Origin: Bryobacterales bacterium
GTDB lineage: Bacteria; Acidobacteriota; Terriglobia; Bryobacterales; Bryobacteraceae
DNA: 6,266 nucleotides
Assembly: GCA_003132865.1 (NCBI GenBank)
Contig: PKYZ01000180.1
Coordinates: forward strand, 12,007-18,272
Reading direction: 5' to 3'
A program made the translations under genes and the position numbers. Numbering within the stretch: position 1 is the first letter of the stretch; the number at the start of each line of letters is the position of its first letter. Shown here in pieces: positions 1 through 5,261 of this stretch. The notes below the pieces were generated by a model. The model was given only the letters and a program-made list of their open reading frames with translations, ran no database searches and was not told the DNA's origin.

Positions 1-26
1 CAGCGAATCAAGCGCTGCGCGCCGTT

Positions 27-46
27 GTCGAGCGAAGCTCGCCCTA
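27..46 (-). repeat. Copy of the lysC-end palindrome at the SRPBCC stop codon
   Basis: Read on the minus strand, 46-29 is identical over 18 bases to 3540-3557, TAG stop included. The hairpin spans 27-43, with six of seven pairs intact (28/42 mismatched). It lies directly after the SRPBCC gene, so it may act as an RNA 3' end. The remaining bases at the window edge (1-26) show nothing recognisable. Confidence 0.8.
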
Positions 47-505
47 GTCCGCCGTCTCTCTGCGCCGCGCCAACTCCCGCCGCAAGCTCTCCTCCCCGCG
101 CGCCATCGCCCACCGTTGGTTCGCCGAGAAGAACGGCTTGAACAGGAACGACAGATATCTCAACAGCGGCTTATCCGCGCGAATGCGCCAATCGTAGGTA
201 ATATCGGTGAAGCGGCCGTCCGGCGCGAAGGTCCATATGCCGCTACCGTTGAAGTCGCCCCAAGCCTCCAGTCTGAACCCGTGCGGATGCCGGCGCTCGG
301 TCACGCGAAAGCTCCAGCGCAGCGTGTAAGGCAGCCAGCCCTTGGTGTGCAGATGGAAGACGCCCGGCTCCGGCTCGGTCACCTGCAAATACACCAACGG
401 CCACCAGCGCGGCAGGTCCAGCGGTTTGTCGAGCACATCCCAGACCTGCTGTGGCGTGCCTTCCACGCGCCAATGTGTCACGAAGTGGTAGTCGTTTGCG
501 GGCAT
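44..505 (-). CDS. SRPBCC (polyketide cyclase/START-like) family protein
   Basis: The 153-residue protein has the single-domain SRPBCC helix-grip layout. It begins with a beta strand (YHFVTHWRVEG), then a helix entry with the typical 'VWDVL..PLDLPRWWP' pattern at about residues 21-36, followed by alternating strands to about residue 110. The long C-terminal helix carries 'NQRWAMARGEESLRREL' (about 129-145), characteristic of this family. Such proteins form a hydrophobic cavity for lipids or other small ligands; substrate and reaction cannot be told from sequence. No signal peptide or membrane segment is seen, so it is probably cytoplasmic. The ATG start is supported by a GGGAGG Shine-Dalgarno (plus-strand 515-520) nine bases upstream. 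It is divergent from the FAD oxidoreductase, with 71 bp between the two starts. The TAG stop is the first three bases of a palindromic repeat also found at the lysC stop. Coding status is firm; biochemical role is unknown. Confidence 0.88.
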   Translation of the reverse strand: MPANDYHFVTHWRVEGTPQQVWDVLDKPLDLPRWWPLVYLQVTEPEPGVFHLHTKGWLPYTLRWSFRVTERRHPHGFRLEAWGDFNGSGIWTFAPDGRFTDITYDWRIRADKPLLRYLSFLFKPFFSANQRWAMARGEESLRRELARRRETAD

Positions 506-514
506 AGCCCGCCG

Positions 515-520
515 CCTCCC
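515..520 (-). promoter_or_regulatory. Shine-Dalgarno of the SRPBCC gene
   Basis: On the minus strand GGGAGG lies nine bases before the ATG at 505-503. It is one of only two strong purine-rich ribosome-binding candidates in the window and fixes the start of the SRPBCC gene. Confidence 0.7.
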
Positions 521-526
521 AGCCGG

Positions 527-555
527 TTGCGTTTCGTCGCGAATCCTCGTATATT
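527..555 (+). promoter_or_regulatory. Sigma70-like promoter for the FAD oxidoreductase
   Basis: TTGCGT (527-532) and TATATT (550-555) are separated by exactly 17 bases. The -10 box matches five of six consensus positions; the -35 box matches only its TTG. The predicted transcript start is near 562, giving a leader of only about 15 bases before the ATG at 577, with no Shine-Dalgarno. This points to a nearly leaderless mRNA. Predicted from sequence only. Confidence 0.5.
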
Positions 556-561
556 AACTCA

Positions 562-571
562 GCACGCGTGC
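562..571. promoter_or_regulatory. Perfect 10-bp palindrome at the predicted transcript start
   Basis: GCACGCGTGC is a perfect palindrome lying seven bases after the -10 box, on the predicted transcription start. A repressor bound here would block the promoter, so it is an operator candidate. It also contains the GTG at 568, the alternative start codon of the oxidoreductase. No regulator gene is adjacent, and a 10-bp palindrome in GC-rich DNA can arise by chance. Confidence 0.3.
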
Positions 572-576
572 ACCCG

Positions 577-1917
577 ATGACTCACTCACTTCCCCAATCG
601 CCGCTGTCCCTCTGGCTGGCGGAATACGGTCCGTATGAACCCAGTCCGCCGCTCCAAGGCGATGCCACCGTCGATGTGGCCATCGTTGGCGGCGGTTTTA
701 CCGGAATCGCCACCGCCCACACCCTGCTGAAAGAACAGCCGGGCATGCGCGTGGCCGTGTTGGAACACGAATACGTTGGCTATGGCGCGAGCGGCCGCAA
801 TGGCTCCTTCTCCATGACCGTGGTGGGCCTCGGCATCGGGCCGACGGCCATGCTTAAGGGCAAGCCATTCCTGCGGGAGGCCCACGCTTACATGGAGCGC
901 GCGGTCGACGGACTCGAATCCCTGATCCGCGAAAACCAGCTTCAATGCGATTACATCCGCCCGGGCTTTCTGCGCATGGCCACCACGCCGGGCTACGTCA
1001 AGCGCATCCGTCACGATATCGATCTGGTCCATCAGTTGGGCATTCAGGGCATCGAGTGGCTGGATCGCGATGCCGCGCGCGCCAAGGTAAATTCCGAGCT
1101 GTATCTGGGCGCCTGGTGGGAACCGCGGCTGGGCCTGGTCAATCCGGCCAAGCTGGTGCGCGAGGAGAAGCGGCTGGCCCTCGCGCGCGGCGCGCAGGTC
1201 TACGAACAGACGCCCGTCCTCGAGATCCAGCGCGGCGCGAAGTTCAGCCTGCGCACGCCCGGTGGCACGGTCTCCGCCGAAAAGATGGTCCTCGCCACCA
1301 ACGCCTACTCGCATCTTCTTCCCGAGTTGAAGAACCGGCAGGCGCCCGCCTGGACCTACATGATTGCCACCGAGCCGCTCAGCGACAGGCACTTCGCGCA
1401 GATCCGCTGGCAGGAGCGCAATGGCGTGGAGGACGCCCGCAACCTGATTCACTATTACCGCATCACGCCGGACAATCGCCTGGCCATGGGCGGCGGGCCG
1501 GTGGGCCTCAGCTCCGGCGCGAACATGGATGTGGATTCAAGCGAATCCGCGTGGCGCCATTTGGAAGAACACACGCGCCTGCTCTTCCCCGTCCTGAAGG
1601 ATGTGAAGATCACGCATCGCTGGGGCGGCCCGTTTTCCGTGACGTTGGATCTCACGCCGGCGCTTGGGCTTCTGGGCGACCGGCGGGCAGTCTACAGCCT
1701 CGGCTGCGTGGGACACGGCGTCTCCACCACGCACCAGAACGCCATTACGCTGGCGGACCTGCTGCTGGAGCGCCAGACGGAAAACACGGCCTGCCCGTTC
1801 GTGAACCGGCGGGTAATCCCGTGGCCGCCCGAGCCATTGCGCAGCGTGGCGGCGCACGCTATCAGGGCCTATTTGCGGATTGAGGATTGGGCTTATGAGC
1901 GGAAGATGGGGAGCTAA
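577..1917 (+). CDS. FAD-dependent amine/amino-acid oxidoreductase (DAO family, PuuB/OrdL-like)
   Basis: The protein belongs to the D-amino-acid-oxidase (DAO) flavoenzymes. Numbered from the upstream GTG, residues 35-46 hold the FAD-binding Rossmann motif ([12 protein letters not shown]), Glu66 ends the second strand and should bind the ribose, and 'GASGRNGS' follows at 73-80. '[10 protein letters not shown]' and an 'ATEPL' strand mark the substrate domain, and 'GCVGHGV' (379-385) is the usual C-terminal FAD-contact loop. The N-terminal '[15 protein letters not shown]' pattern resembles gamma-glutamylputrescine oxidoreductase. Oxidative deamination of an amine or amino acid with H2O2 release is expected from the family; the substrate is inferred only. 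Length (about 446-449) is full for the family. I prefer ATG 577 over GTG 568 because the GTG lies inside a palindrome and neither has a Shine-Dalgarno. No signal peptide is visible, and no partner gene is adjacent. Confidence 0.9.
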   Translation: MTHSLPQSPLSLWLAEYGPYEPSPPLQGDATVDVAIVGGGFTGIATAHTLLKEQPGMRVAVLEHEYVGYGASGRNGSFSMTVVGLGIGPTAMLKGKPFLREAHAYMERAVDGLESLIRENQLQCDYIRPGFLRMATTPGYVKRIRHDIDLVHQLGIQGIEWLDRDAARAKVNSELYLGAWWEPRLGLVNPAKLVREEKRLALARGAQVYEQTPVLEIQRGAKFSLRTPGGTVSAEKMVLATNAYSHLLPELKNRQAPAWTYMIATEPLSDRHFAQIRWQERNGVEDARNLIHYYRITPDNRLAMGGGPVGLSSGANMDVDSSESAWRHLEEHTRLLFPVLKDVKITHRWGGPFSVTLDLTPALGLLGDRRAVYSLGCVGHGVSTTHQNAITLADLLLERQTENTACPFVNRRVIPWPPEPLRSVAAHAIRAYLRIEDWAYERKMGS

Positions 1918-1936
1918 CTAACCTAACTTGTTGGAA

Positions 1937-1986
1937 GTGGGTGCAGGCGGCCTGGGAGGCCGCCGCAGGCTGGGAGCCTGCCCCAC
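1937..1986. repeat. Branched palindromic repeat between oxidoreductase and lysC
   Basis: An outer stem GTGGG (1937-1941)/CCCAC (1982-1986) encloses two adjacent hairpins. The first is GGCGGCC/GGCCGCC (1946-1964) and the second GCAGGC/GCCTGC (1965-1981, extendable by one pair). Both have TGGGA between their six- or seven-base arms, so the unit folds as a three-way junction. It starts 20 bases after the oxidoreductase stop and could stop transcription or protect the mRNA end, but there is no T-tract. Its right arm (1976-1986) is the exact reverse complement of the 11-mer at 3489-3499, so it belongs to a dispersed repeat family. Confidence 0.75.
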
Positions 1987-2066
1987 ATCATTGCCCAGGG
2001 GTTCCTTGATGACTTCCTTAGTGGGGTCTTATGGGTTCCTTATCGGCCTCCGGATAACATGGAGTC

Positions 2067-3542
2067 ATGATCGTGATGAAATTCGGCGGCTCCTCGTTAG
2101 AGTCCGCCGGCGCAATCGAGCAAGCAGCCTCCATCGTCAAAGAGCGTTTGGACCGGAAGCCGGTGCTGGTCGTCTCCGCCATGGGGAAGACCACCGACCG
2201 GTTGCTGGACGCGGTCCGCTCGGCCGCGCGCGGCAATTCGTACTCCGCATGGCAACAGCACGAAGCGTTGCGCCGCATGCACTTCAACGAGACCCGCGGC
2301 GTATTGGGCCAGCGCGCGGAACCTTTTCTGCGCGACAGCATCGCTCCCATATTTCGCGAATTGCACGAGCTGCTGGTGGAAGTGAGCGACGGCCGGCGGT
2401 TCACGCCGGAGATCCAGGACCAGGTGCTGAGCTACGGCGAGCGGCTTTCCAGCTTGATCGTGGCCGAGGCGTTCCGCCATTTGGGCATCCACGCCGCGCA
2501 GGTAGACGCGCGCAAAGTCATCGTCACCGGCGGCCAGTTCACGCACGCACAGCCATTGTATTGGGACACCTACGCACGCCTGCGCCGGACCATCGGGCTG
2601 CTGGCGCGCGACCGCGTGGTTGTTATGGGCGGATTTATCGGAGCGACGCCCAGCGGCGCCACGACCACGCTCGGGCGGGGCGGATCCGACTTGACAGCCT
2701 CGCTGGTAGGCGCGGGAATTTCGGCCGATGAGATCCAGATCTGGACCGATGTGGACGGGATGTTGAGCTGCGATCCACGCATCCTCGCGGGCGGCTGCCG
2801 TTTGCGGGAGATCTCATATCAGGAAGCGCAGGAGATGGCTCGCTTCGGAGCAAAGGTGCTGCATCCGGCCTCAGTCGCACCGGCCCTGCGGCAGAGGATC
2901 CCAATTGTGATCCGGAATTCGCGGCGGCCGGAGGTGGAAGGTACGCGCGTGGTGTCGAAAGTTCAAACTGCGCCGGGCACTGTGAAATGTCTGACCTCGA
3001 AGGCGGGGATGGCCGTGGTGCATCTGCGGGTCGAGAACCAGGGAATGCTGTCGAGCATTACGGATGGGCTGGCGGACCTGTTCGCCCGGGAGAACATCCC
3101 GGTCGATCTGATTCAGGCGCGAGAGCAAGGCATTTCGTTTGCCGTTGAGAACTGGCCGGGACTTTCGGAGGTCCTGCGCAAGGTCGATGAGAGTGTGGAG
3201 ATCGCCGTGGAAGAGGACCGCGCAGCGATTTGGCTGGTCGGCGAAGGCATCGCCCATCTTGGCAACGCCGGCGACGCACCTTCCACGCTGGCGCGCGCTC
3301 GCGGAGCTTTGCGGATCGCCGACGTGCGGCTGACCTCCCAGGGGTCGTCCTCGCTGAGCCTCGGGTTTGCCATACGTGAAGCGGATCTGAAGGCCGCCAT
3401 GGAAGCTTTGCATCGCGAGTTTTTCGCGGCACCGGACCGCAATGTGTTCGCCCGGGTCGCTCCAGCGCGTGCTTCCCAACCGGCAGGGGTGGGGCAGGCG
3501 GTTTCGCCTGCCTTCCGACCGCAAGCCGCGCCCGCGCAGTAG
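2067..3542 (+). CDS. lysC: Aspartate kinase, monofunctional with two ACT domains
   Basis: It phosphorylates L-aspartate with ATP, the first step to lysine, threonine, methionine and diaminopimelate, in the cytoplasm. Visible motifs: KFGGSS (5-10), SAMGKT (37-42), SYGERLSS (122-129), GFIG (189-192), TLGRGGSD (201-208), WTDVDGM..DPR (226-238) and FGAKVLHP (260-267). Two ACT regulatory domains follow, about 312-362 (with 'MLSSITDGLADLF' and 'VDLI' as in lysine-sensitive E. coli LysC) and 386-452, implying feedback inhibition by an end product. No homoserine dehydrogenase is fused. At 491 residues it exceeds E. coli LysC by about 40; residues from about 464 are a low-complexity Ala/Pro/Gln tail partly encoded by a palindromic repeat. 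The start is uncertain: GGAG (2061-2064) is only two bases from ATG 2067 but 8 and 11 bases from in-frame GTG 2073 and ATG 2076. No gene of the pathway is adjacent. Confidence 0.95.
   Translation: MIVMKFGGSSLESAGAIEQAASIVKERLDRKPVLVVSAMGKTTDRLLDAVRSAARGNSYSAWQQHEALRRMHFNETRGVLGQRAEPFLRDSIAPIFRELHELLVEVSDGRRFTPEIQDQVLSYGERLSSLIVAEAFRHLGIHAAQVDARKVIVTGGQFTHAQPLYWDTYARLRRTIGLLARDRVVVMGGFIGATPSGATTTLGRGGSDLTASLVGAGISADEIQIWTDVDGMLSCDPRILAGGCRLREISYQEAQEMARFGAKVLHPASVAPALRQRIPIVIRNSRRPEVEGTRVVSKVQTAPGTVKCLTSKAGMAVVHLRVENQGMLSSITDGLADLFARENIPVDLIQAREQGISFAVENWPGLSEVLRKVDESVEIAVEEDRAAIWLVGEGIAHLGNAGDAPSTLARARGALRIADVRLTSQGSSSLSLGFAIREADLKAAMEALHREFFAAPDRNVFARVAPARASQPAGVGQAVSPAFRPQAAPAQ
3489..3512. 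repeat. Palindromic repeat inside the lysC 3' end
   Basis: GGCAGGCG (3493-3500) and CGCCTGCC (3505-3512) form a perfect 8-bp stem with a GTTT loop, preceded by GTGG. The repeat is read in the lysC frame and gives the 'GVGQAVSPAF' stretch of the tail. The 11-mer at 3489-3499 recurs inverted at 1976-1986, and its first nine bases recur at 6173-6181. Confidence 0.8.
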
Positions 3543-3579
3543 GGCGAGCTTCGCTCGCCGGGGGCGAGCTTCGCTCGCC
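3540..3579. repeat. Two tandem 17-bp palindromes at the lysC stop codon
   Basis: GGCGAGC-TTC-GCTCGCC occurs at 3543-3559 and again at 3563-3579, a 20-base period. Each folds into a 7-bp stem with a TTC loop. The block begins at the TAG stop of lysC (3540-3542). A third, slightly degenerate copy lies at 27-46 on the other strand and also begins with the TAG of its gene. It could end transcription, but no T-run follows. Confidence 0.85.
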
Positions 3580-3583
3580 GGCT

Positions 3584-3611
3584 ATCAGCGATCAGCGGTC
3601 AGCGGTTAGCT
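3584..3611. repeat. Heptamer array (four units of ATCAGCG type)
   Basis: Consecutive seven-base units ATCAGCG, ATCAGCG, GTCAGCG and GTTAGCT run from 3584 to 3611. The period is exact and the units drift, as in short tandemly repeated repeats. A related array lies inverted at 3658-3684. Confidence 0.7.
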
Positions 3612-3634
3612 TCCCCCTCGCGGCGAAGGGGAAG
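3610..3634. repeat. Hairpin between the two heptamer arrays
   Basis: CTTCCCC (3610-3616) pairs with GGGGAAG (3628-3634). The 11-base loop can close further through TCG (3618-3620) and CGA (3624-3626). It sits at the centre of the inverted heptamer arrays. Confidence 0.6.
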
Positions 3635-3657
3635 ATGGGAGGCGGCGCGGAAGTCGG

Positions 3658-3684
3658 GCTGAGGCTGACGGCTGAAAGCTGAGT
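3658..3684. repeat. Inverted heptamer array (GCTGANN type)
   Basis: Units GCTGAG (six bases), GCTGACG, GCTGAAA and GCTGAGT follow one another. The core GCTGA is the reverse complement of TCAGC in the array at 3584-3611, so the two arrays face each other across about 45 bp. Confidence 0.65.
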
Positions 3685-3687
3685 GCT

Positions 3688-3702
3688 TGCGGCAAAGCCG
3701 CA
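3688..3702. repeat. Short palindrome TGCGGC-AAA-GCCGCA
   Basis: A perfect 6-bp stem with an AAA loop directly follows the inverted heptamer array. It is probably another small unit of the same repeat cluster; too short to give a function. From here to about 3862 I see no gene and no clear structure; GC falls to about half. Confidence 0.5.
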
Positions 3703-3862
3703 CTATGCCAGCGGTGTTTGGGAAGAATCTGCCGATCAAAGCCAATTTCCAGAATCCGCGTAGAATGTCCATCTGTTTACAATCGGTTACAGAGCTTAGT
3801 TAAAGTTTCGGTTGGAGCCGACGCGATTTCCGGCTGCGGTTGAAATTGTCAAAGAACCAGGG

Positions 3863-3901
3863 GGTTCCCCGCAGAACACCTTCCGGCGAGTGCGGGGAAC
3901 C
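3863..3901. other. Strong 11-bp inverted repeat upstream of the aldo/keto reductase
   Basis: GGTTCCCCGCA (3863-3873) and TGCGGGGAACC (3891-3901) pair perfectly over 11 bases around a 17-base loop. A second long stem follows 18 bases later. The pair may be part of a structured leader RNA, a small RNA or the end of a decayed element. The arms resemble the stem of a type I-E CRISPR repeat, but there is only one copy and no spacers. Confidence 0.6.
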
Positions 3902-3919
3902 TTTGCCTGACATCAGAGT

Positions 3920-3959
3920 AGCACGGGGTTTTCCGGAAATCGGAAAGATCGACCGTGCT
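3920..3959. other. Nested hairpin upstream of the aldo/keto reductase
   Basis: AGCACGG (3920-3926) pairs with CCGTGCT (3953-3959). Inside it TTTCCG (3930-3935) pairs with CGGAAA (3941-3946) around a GAAAT loop. The two co-axial stems suggest a folded RNA element about 90 bases before the likely start codon at 4048. No known riboswitch class is recognised. Confidence 0.55.
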
Positions 3960-3981
3960 CAGCGATTGTTTTCAGTTAATT

Positions 3982-3988
3982 GGGAGGG
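3982..3988 (+). promoter_or_regulatory. GGGAGGG, candidate ribosome-binding site
   Basis: GGGAGGG lies 11 bases before an in-frame GTG at 4000, which would extend the aldo/keto reductase by 16 residues. The extension has no counterpart in E. coli YghZ, so the site may be fortuitous or serve a leader reading frame. Confidence 0.35.
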
Positions 3989-4030
3989 TTTGAAATTGCG
4001 TGATTGCTCAGCCGCGCAGGCGGGAAGCCT

Positions 4031-4044
4031 TGTACAGTAGTACA
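4031..4044. promoter_or_regulatory. TGTAC-N4-GTACA dyad just before the reductase start
   Basis: TGTAC (4031-4035) and GTACA (4040-4044) are an inverted repeat spaced by AGTA, ending three bases before GTG 4048. If translation starts at 4048, it could be a small operator or control ribosome access. If it starts at 4000, it is coding. Short dyads like this arise by chance fairly often. Confidence 0.25.
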
Positions 4045-4047
4045 GAA

Positions 4048-5049
4048 GTGACCCCTTTGTACCTTCCCGACGACCAACGCTACGACAAGATGCTTTACCG
4101 CCGATGCGGATCGAGCGGCCTGCGCCTGCCGGCCATCTCGCTGGGCCTTTGGCATAATTTCGGCGGCGTGGATGCGTTCGAGAACATGCGCGCCATGCTG
4201 TGCCGCGCATTCGATCTCGGTATCACGCACTTCGACCTGGCAAATAACTACGGTCCTCCGCCGGGTTCGGCCGAGGAGAATTTCGGCCGGGCTCTGCGCG
4301 CGGACCTGGGCGCCTGGCGCGATGAACTGATCGTCTCCACCAAGGCGGGCTACCTGATGTGGCCGGGCCCCTATGGCGAATGGGGGTCGCGCAAGTATCT
4401 GCTGGCCAGTCTCGACCAAAGTCTGCGGCGCATGGGTCTCGACTATGTGGATATCGTCTATTCGCACCGCCCCGATCCGGACACGCCGGTCGAGGAGACC
4501 ATGTCCGCACTCGATAGCGCCGTGCGCGCCGGTAAGGCACTCTATGCCGGCATCTCCAACTACAACCCCGAACAGACGGCGCGCGCGGTGGCAGTCCTGC
4601 GGCAGCTCGGCACGCCCTGCCTGATCCATCAGATGAAGTATTCGATGTTCGTGCGCACAGCCGAACAAGGCCTTTTCGCGCGGCTGGCGGCCGAAGGAAT
4701 CGGAGGCATTGCATTCTCACCGCTGGCGCAAGGCCTGCTGACGGACCGTTATGTCGAAGGCATCCCCGACGGCTCGCGCGCGTCGAAGCCCGGCACGTTT
4801 CTGAAGAAGACGGACGTTAACGAGGCCCGCCTGTCACAAGTGCGCGCGCTGAACGAGATCGCCCGGCAACGCGGTCAGACCCTCGCCCAGATGGCGCTCG
4901 CCTGGGTGCTACGCCACGGCGTGATGTCGAGTGCGCTGGTGGGCGCCAGCCGGGTGGAGCAGATCGAGCAATGTGTAGACGCGGTGAAGAACATCGAGTT
5001 TACAGCGGAGGAGTTGCAGAGGATTGACGAGATAGCGCAGCAGAACTGA
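4048..5049 (+). CDS. gpr: YghZ-like aldo/keto reductase (L-glyceraldehyde 3-phosphate reductase family)
   Basis: This is an NADPH-dependent (alpha/beta)8-barrel reductase very close to E. coli YghZ/Gpr (AKR14), which reduces L-glyceraldehyde 3-phosphate and methylglyoxal. Matching blocks include 'RCGSSGLRLPAISLGLWHNFG', 'FDLGITHFDLANNYGPPPGSAEENFG', 'SRKYLLASLDQSLRRMGLDYVDI', 'FSPLAQGLLTDRY' and 'LVGASRVEQIEQ'. The catalytic tetrad is present: Asp63, Tyr68, Lys99 and His140, counted from GTG 4048. Length 333 fits the family. The start is a choice. Homology begins right after GTG 4048 (TPLYLPDDQRYDKMLYRRCG). GTG 4000 has the better Shine-Dalgarno but adds an unconserved arginine-rich stretch, and ATG 4090 would cut conserved sequence. 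It has no close upstream gene, so it is probably monocistronic. Family call is firm; physiological substrate is by analogy. Confidence 0.93.
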   Translation: MTPLYLPDDQRYDKMLYRRCGSSGLRLPAISLGLWHNFGGVDAFENMRAMLCRAFDLGITHFDLANNYGPPPGSAEENFGRALRADLGAWRDELIVSTKAGYLMWPGPYGEWGSRKYLLASLDQSLRRMGLDYVDIVYSHRPDPDTPVEETMSALDSAVRAGKALYAGISNYNPEQTARAVAVLRQLGTPCLIHQMKYSMFVRTAEQGLFARLAAEGIGGIAFSPLAQGLLTDRYVEGIPDGSRASKPGTFLKKTDVNEARLSQVRALNEIARQRGQTLAQMALAWVLRHGVMSSALVGASRVEQIEQCVDAVKNIEFTAEELQRIDEIAQQN

Positions 5050-5057
5050 AGTCCCGG

Positions 5058-5085
5058 CATGCGTCGGCACGAATGCCGACGCATG
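5058..5085 (+). terminator. 12-bp hairpin after the aldo/keto reductase
   Basis: CATGCGTCGGCA (5058-5069) and TGCCGACGCATG (5074-5085) pair perfectly around a CGAA loop, eight bases after the TGA stop. It is the most stable hairpin in the window and well placed as a 3' end or terminator, although the nearest T-run (5105-5108) is 19 bases further on. It may equally be a dispersed palindromic repeat. Confidence 0.5.
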
Positions 5086-5139
5086 AGTGGGTAATGCCGC
5101 ATACTTTTCCTGTAACCGAACACCTGCATTAATCGTGGG

Positions 5140-5177
5140 GCGGTCCCCCTGGACCGCGGCCGACGCCCTCGTCGGCC
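5140..5177. repeat. Twin hairpins with identical CCCT loops
   Basis: GCGGTCC-CCCT-GGACCGC (5140-5157) is directly followed by GGCCGACG-CCCT-CGTCGGCC (5158-5177). Two perfect stems of 7 and 8 bp with the same loop lie back to back, the same design as the TGGGA twin at 1946-1981. No coding sense is seen here. Confidence 0.75.
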
Positions 5178-5195
5178 TGTCGCGGTTGTCGAAAG

Positions 5196-5236
5196 CCTTG
5201 GTTCTTCGAACGAAGGAGCGGGTCCAGGGAACCCGC
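5196..5236. repeat. Two further imperfect hairpins of the island
   Basis: CCTT-G-GTTC / GAAC-G-AAGG (5196-5216, one G/G mismatch, TTC loop) is followed by GCGGGT/ACCCGC (5218-5236, 7-base loop). The 8-mer CCAGGGGG at 5242-5249 is the reverse complement of 5145-5152, so the island 5140-5249 is itself roughly an inverted structure. Confidence 0.55.
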
Positions 5237-5261
5237 GCAGACCAGGGGGTGCGTGCGCCAC

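Noticed and set aside
116..580. 154-codon plus-strand open frame opposite the SRPBCC gene
   Set aside because: Arg/Ala/Pro-rich shadow translation with no family features; the minus-strand gene has the domain and a Shine-Dalgarno.
586..1452. 288-codon minus-strand open frame opposite the oxidoreductase
   Set aside because: It is antisense to a well-supported flavoenzyme; its long length follows from high GC at third positions.
2001..2058. A promoter for lysC such as TTGATG (2006-2011) with TTATGG (2029-2034)
   Set aside because: Spacing is acceptable but the -10 match is poor; GATAAC at 2053-2058 is equally weak.
1928..2731. 267-codon plus-strand open frame overlapping the lysC start
   Set aside because: Composition is Arg-rich and it lies in another frame of lysC, whose kinase motifs are unmistakable.
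3863..3901. CRISPR repeat, because the arms resemble a type I-E repeat stem
   Set aside because: Only one copy, a 17-base loop instead of a short one, no spacers and no cas genes.
3840..4040. 66-codon plus-strand open frame starting with TTG
   Set aside because: It crosses both hairpins, has no ribosome site, no recognisable domain, and overlaps the reductase start region.
577..5049. An operon or pathway joining the oxidoreductase, lysC and the reductase
   Set aside because: Gaps of about 150 and 500 bp filled with palindromes and unrelated functions argue for separate transcription units.
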